From the NCBI GenBank assembly GCA_963827705.1, contig CAWHBN010000003.1, positions 1 to 35,795 of the forward strand: a DNA stretch of 35,795 nt, given 5' to 3'. Below the pieces are notes generated by a model, which saw nothing but the letters and a program-made list of their open reading frames with translations, was not told where the DNA came from and made no database searches. This stretch comes from JACDAN01 sp963827705. GTDB taxonomy: Bacteria > Actinomycetota > Thermoleophilia > Gaiellales > Gaiellaceae. Positions 34,902 through 35,795 of the stretch are shown one piece after another (within the stretch, counting starts at the first letter, position 1; each line of letters begins with the position of its first letter). A program made the translations under genes and the position numbers.

Positions 34902-34952
34902 TGCGGGCCAAGAAGATCTCTTAATCACCCGCTAACTAACTCTGATCGCCCT

Positions 34953-34982
34953 CGTCTGATGAGACGGGACACGTATGTGTCC
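34953..34982 (+). other. Two adjacent hairpins in the leader of the binding-protein gene
   Basis: In the 130-nt gap between permease and binding protein, CGTCT-GATG-AGACG (34953-34966) is followed without a spacer by GGACAC-GTAT-GTGTCC (34967-34982). Both stems are perfect. No U-run follows, so they are not a classical terminator. They could stabilise the 3' end of the permease message or the 5' end of the binding-protein message, a common way to raise binding-protein levels. Confidence 0.45.
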
Positions 34983-35020
34983 TGAGTCGACGCGACCGCC
35001 TGTGTCGGCTCGAAACGCGG

Positions 35021-35027
35021 AAAGGAG
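35021..35027 (+). promoter_or_regulatory. Shine-Dalgarno of binding-protein gene
   Basis: AAAGGAG lies 4 nt before the ATG at 35032, a strong site consistent with a highly expressed secreted protein with a real leader. Confidence 0.7.
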
Positions 35028-35031
35028 TCTC

Positions 35032-35795
35032 ATGCACAGACGACTCATGCTTTCGGTCGCGATGCTCCTGGTTGGTGCCGGGCTGCTGGCGGCGTCCGCT
35101 GTTGCGGGCACCTCAAGCAGCACTGCTCCCCAGGGCAAGCAGACCGGAGACGCAAGAGTCGGCGGCACGTTTAAGCACAGCCTGAGCGTCGACATCGACT
35201 ATGTCGATCCGTCGCTCTGGTACTACGTGCCGTCGTGGACGATCGCGTACTCGACGTGCTCGATGCTCCTGAACTACCCGCACGCAGCGGCCCCTCGTGG
35301 GTCCCGCCTCGTGCCCGAGGTTGCTCAGGGGTTCCCGACCATCTCGCGTAACGGTCTGATCTACACCTTCAAGCTGAAGAGGACGTACAAGCTCAGCAAC
35401 GGGCAGCCGCTCAACGCGCGCAACTTCGCGTGGTCGATCAACCGTGCGTTGCAGAAGCGGATGGCTTCTCCGGCTCAGCCGTTCATCGAGGACATCGCTG
35501 GTGCCTCGGCCGTCATCGACGGTCGTGCGCAGCGGGCCTCGGGCGTCACGACTCCGAATGCGTACACGCTTCGGATTCGGATGTCGAAGCGGGCTCCTGA
35601 CCTGCTGTCTCGCCTCGCGATGCCGTTCTTCTGCGGTATCCCGGCGAACATGCCGGTCAACCCGGACGGCGTCTCGGCCCCGGTTGTCGGGTCGGGCCCG
35701 TACTTCATCAAGGAGTGGACGAAGAACCGGCGCATCGTGCTGGCTCGGAACCCGCACTATCGCGGTCCCGCTCCGCACAACGTGAACGGCTTCAC
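35032..35795 (+). CDS. ABC transporter substrate-binding protein, family 5 (partial, runs off the window)
   Basis: The first 254 residues have no stop within the window. A signal peptide is clear: basic MHRRLM, hydrophobic core LSVAMLLVGAGLLAASAVAG, then a Ser/Thr-rich segment. No lipobox Cys is seen near the cleavage region, so it may be released or held by other means. The mature part has family 5 features: VGGTFKHSLSVDIDYVDPSLWY, YTFKLKRTYKLSNGQPLNARNFAWSINRAL and VVGSGPYFIKEWTKNRRIVLARNPHYRG. It binds peptides or other solutes for the permease encoded upstream. Codons ending in T (GCT, GGT, CGT) are more frequent than in neighbouring genes, which may reflect high expression. Confidence 0.88.
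   Translation, partial: MHRRLMLSVAMLLVGAGLLAASAVAGTSSSTAPQGKQTGDARVGGTFKHSLSVDIDYVDPSLWYYVPSWTIAYSTCSMLLNYPHAAAPRGSRLVPEVAQGFPTISRNGLIYTFKLKRTYKLSNGQPLNARNFAWSINRALQKRMASPAQPFIEDIAGASAVIDGRAQRASGVTTPNAYTLRIRMSKRAPDLLSRLAMPFFCGIPANMPVNPDGVSAPVVGSGPYFIKEWTKNRRIVLARNPHYRGPAPHNVNGF

Noticed and set aside
34902..34924. Seven-codon frame ATG to TAA just after the ABC permease gene
   Set aside because: Too short to support; no conservation evidence and only chance overlap with the stop codon.

Overview
The window comes from a high-GC bacterium whose gene order and promoter style fit the Actinobacteriota. The run rpmE - prfA - prmC - tsaC/sua5 - wecA-like - atpI - atpBEFHAG matches the arrangement known from mycobacteria and other actinobacteria. 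A deep lineage such as Thermoleophilia is plausible, but that is inference. No tRNA, rRNA, CRISPR array, phage or complete insertion sequence was seen. Almost all DNA is coding. Many starts lie only 5-12 nt downstream of a TANNNT hexamer, which suggests leaderless transcription, and many neighbours share a 4-nt stop/start overlap.

Layout. 1-1400 (minus): F420-type oxidoreductase, clpS, DUF2017. 1467-2687: MFS transporter. 2673-3994 (minus): a SigA-like sigma factor with a NYN/YacP-like RNase gene overlapping its end. 4059-5543: DUF1206 membrane protein facing a PAP2 phosphatase. 5569-20424: an acyl-CoA catabolism region holding thiolase, 3-hydroxyacyl-CoA dehydrogenase, acyl-CoA dehydrogenase, corrinoid adenosyltransferase, a two-gene B12 mutase, enoyl-CoA hydratase, etfB, etfA and ETF-quinone oxidoreductase. 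Interspersed there are an alpha/beta hydrolase, a LigT-like protein, a decayed TauE/SafE gene, two tandem membrane-anchored paralogues, an MBL hydrolase and an M23 peptidase. 20462-28105: a serine/threonine dehydratase-type enzyme, rpmE, DUF1385, prfA, prmC, tsaC, glyA, upp and a wecA-like gene. 28184-33757: atpZ-like, atpI-like, atpB, E, F, H, A, G. 33825-end: an oligopeptide-type ABC permease and the start of its binding protein.

How the genes fit together. The mutase large subunit carries Phe85 and Gln203 where methylmalonyl-CoA mutase has Tyr and Arg. This is the isobutyryl-CoA mutase signature. The neighbours could then take isobutyryl-CoA (from valine or isobutyrate) to butyryl-CoA, crotonyl-CoA, 3-hydroxybutyryl-CoA, acetoacetyl-CoA and two acetyl-CoA. 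Electrons would pass through ETF and ETF-QO to quinone, and the adenosyltransferase would supply the cofactor.

Most striking observation. A ~170-nt element fills the atpF-atpH gap (30471-30640) and recurs in the atpA-atpG gap (32704-32875) at roughly 85-90% identity. It runs from the stop codon of one gene to the start codon of the next. Its two ends pair with each other and enclose the downstream Shine-Dalgarno, with compensatory base changes. A ~54-nt minimal version, matching the same element with its centre removed, lies before the DUF1385 gene (21602-21655). I do not recognise it as a known RNA family; it is a candidate cis-regulatory RNA or translational-coupling element. Other oddities are the absence of atpD/atpC after atpG, apparent CTG start codons at several coupled junctions, and three single-base frameshifts in otherwise intact core genes, probably sequence errors.
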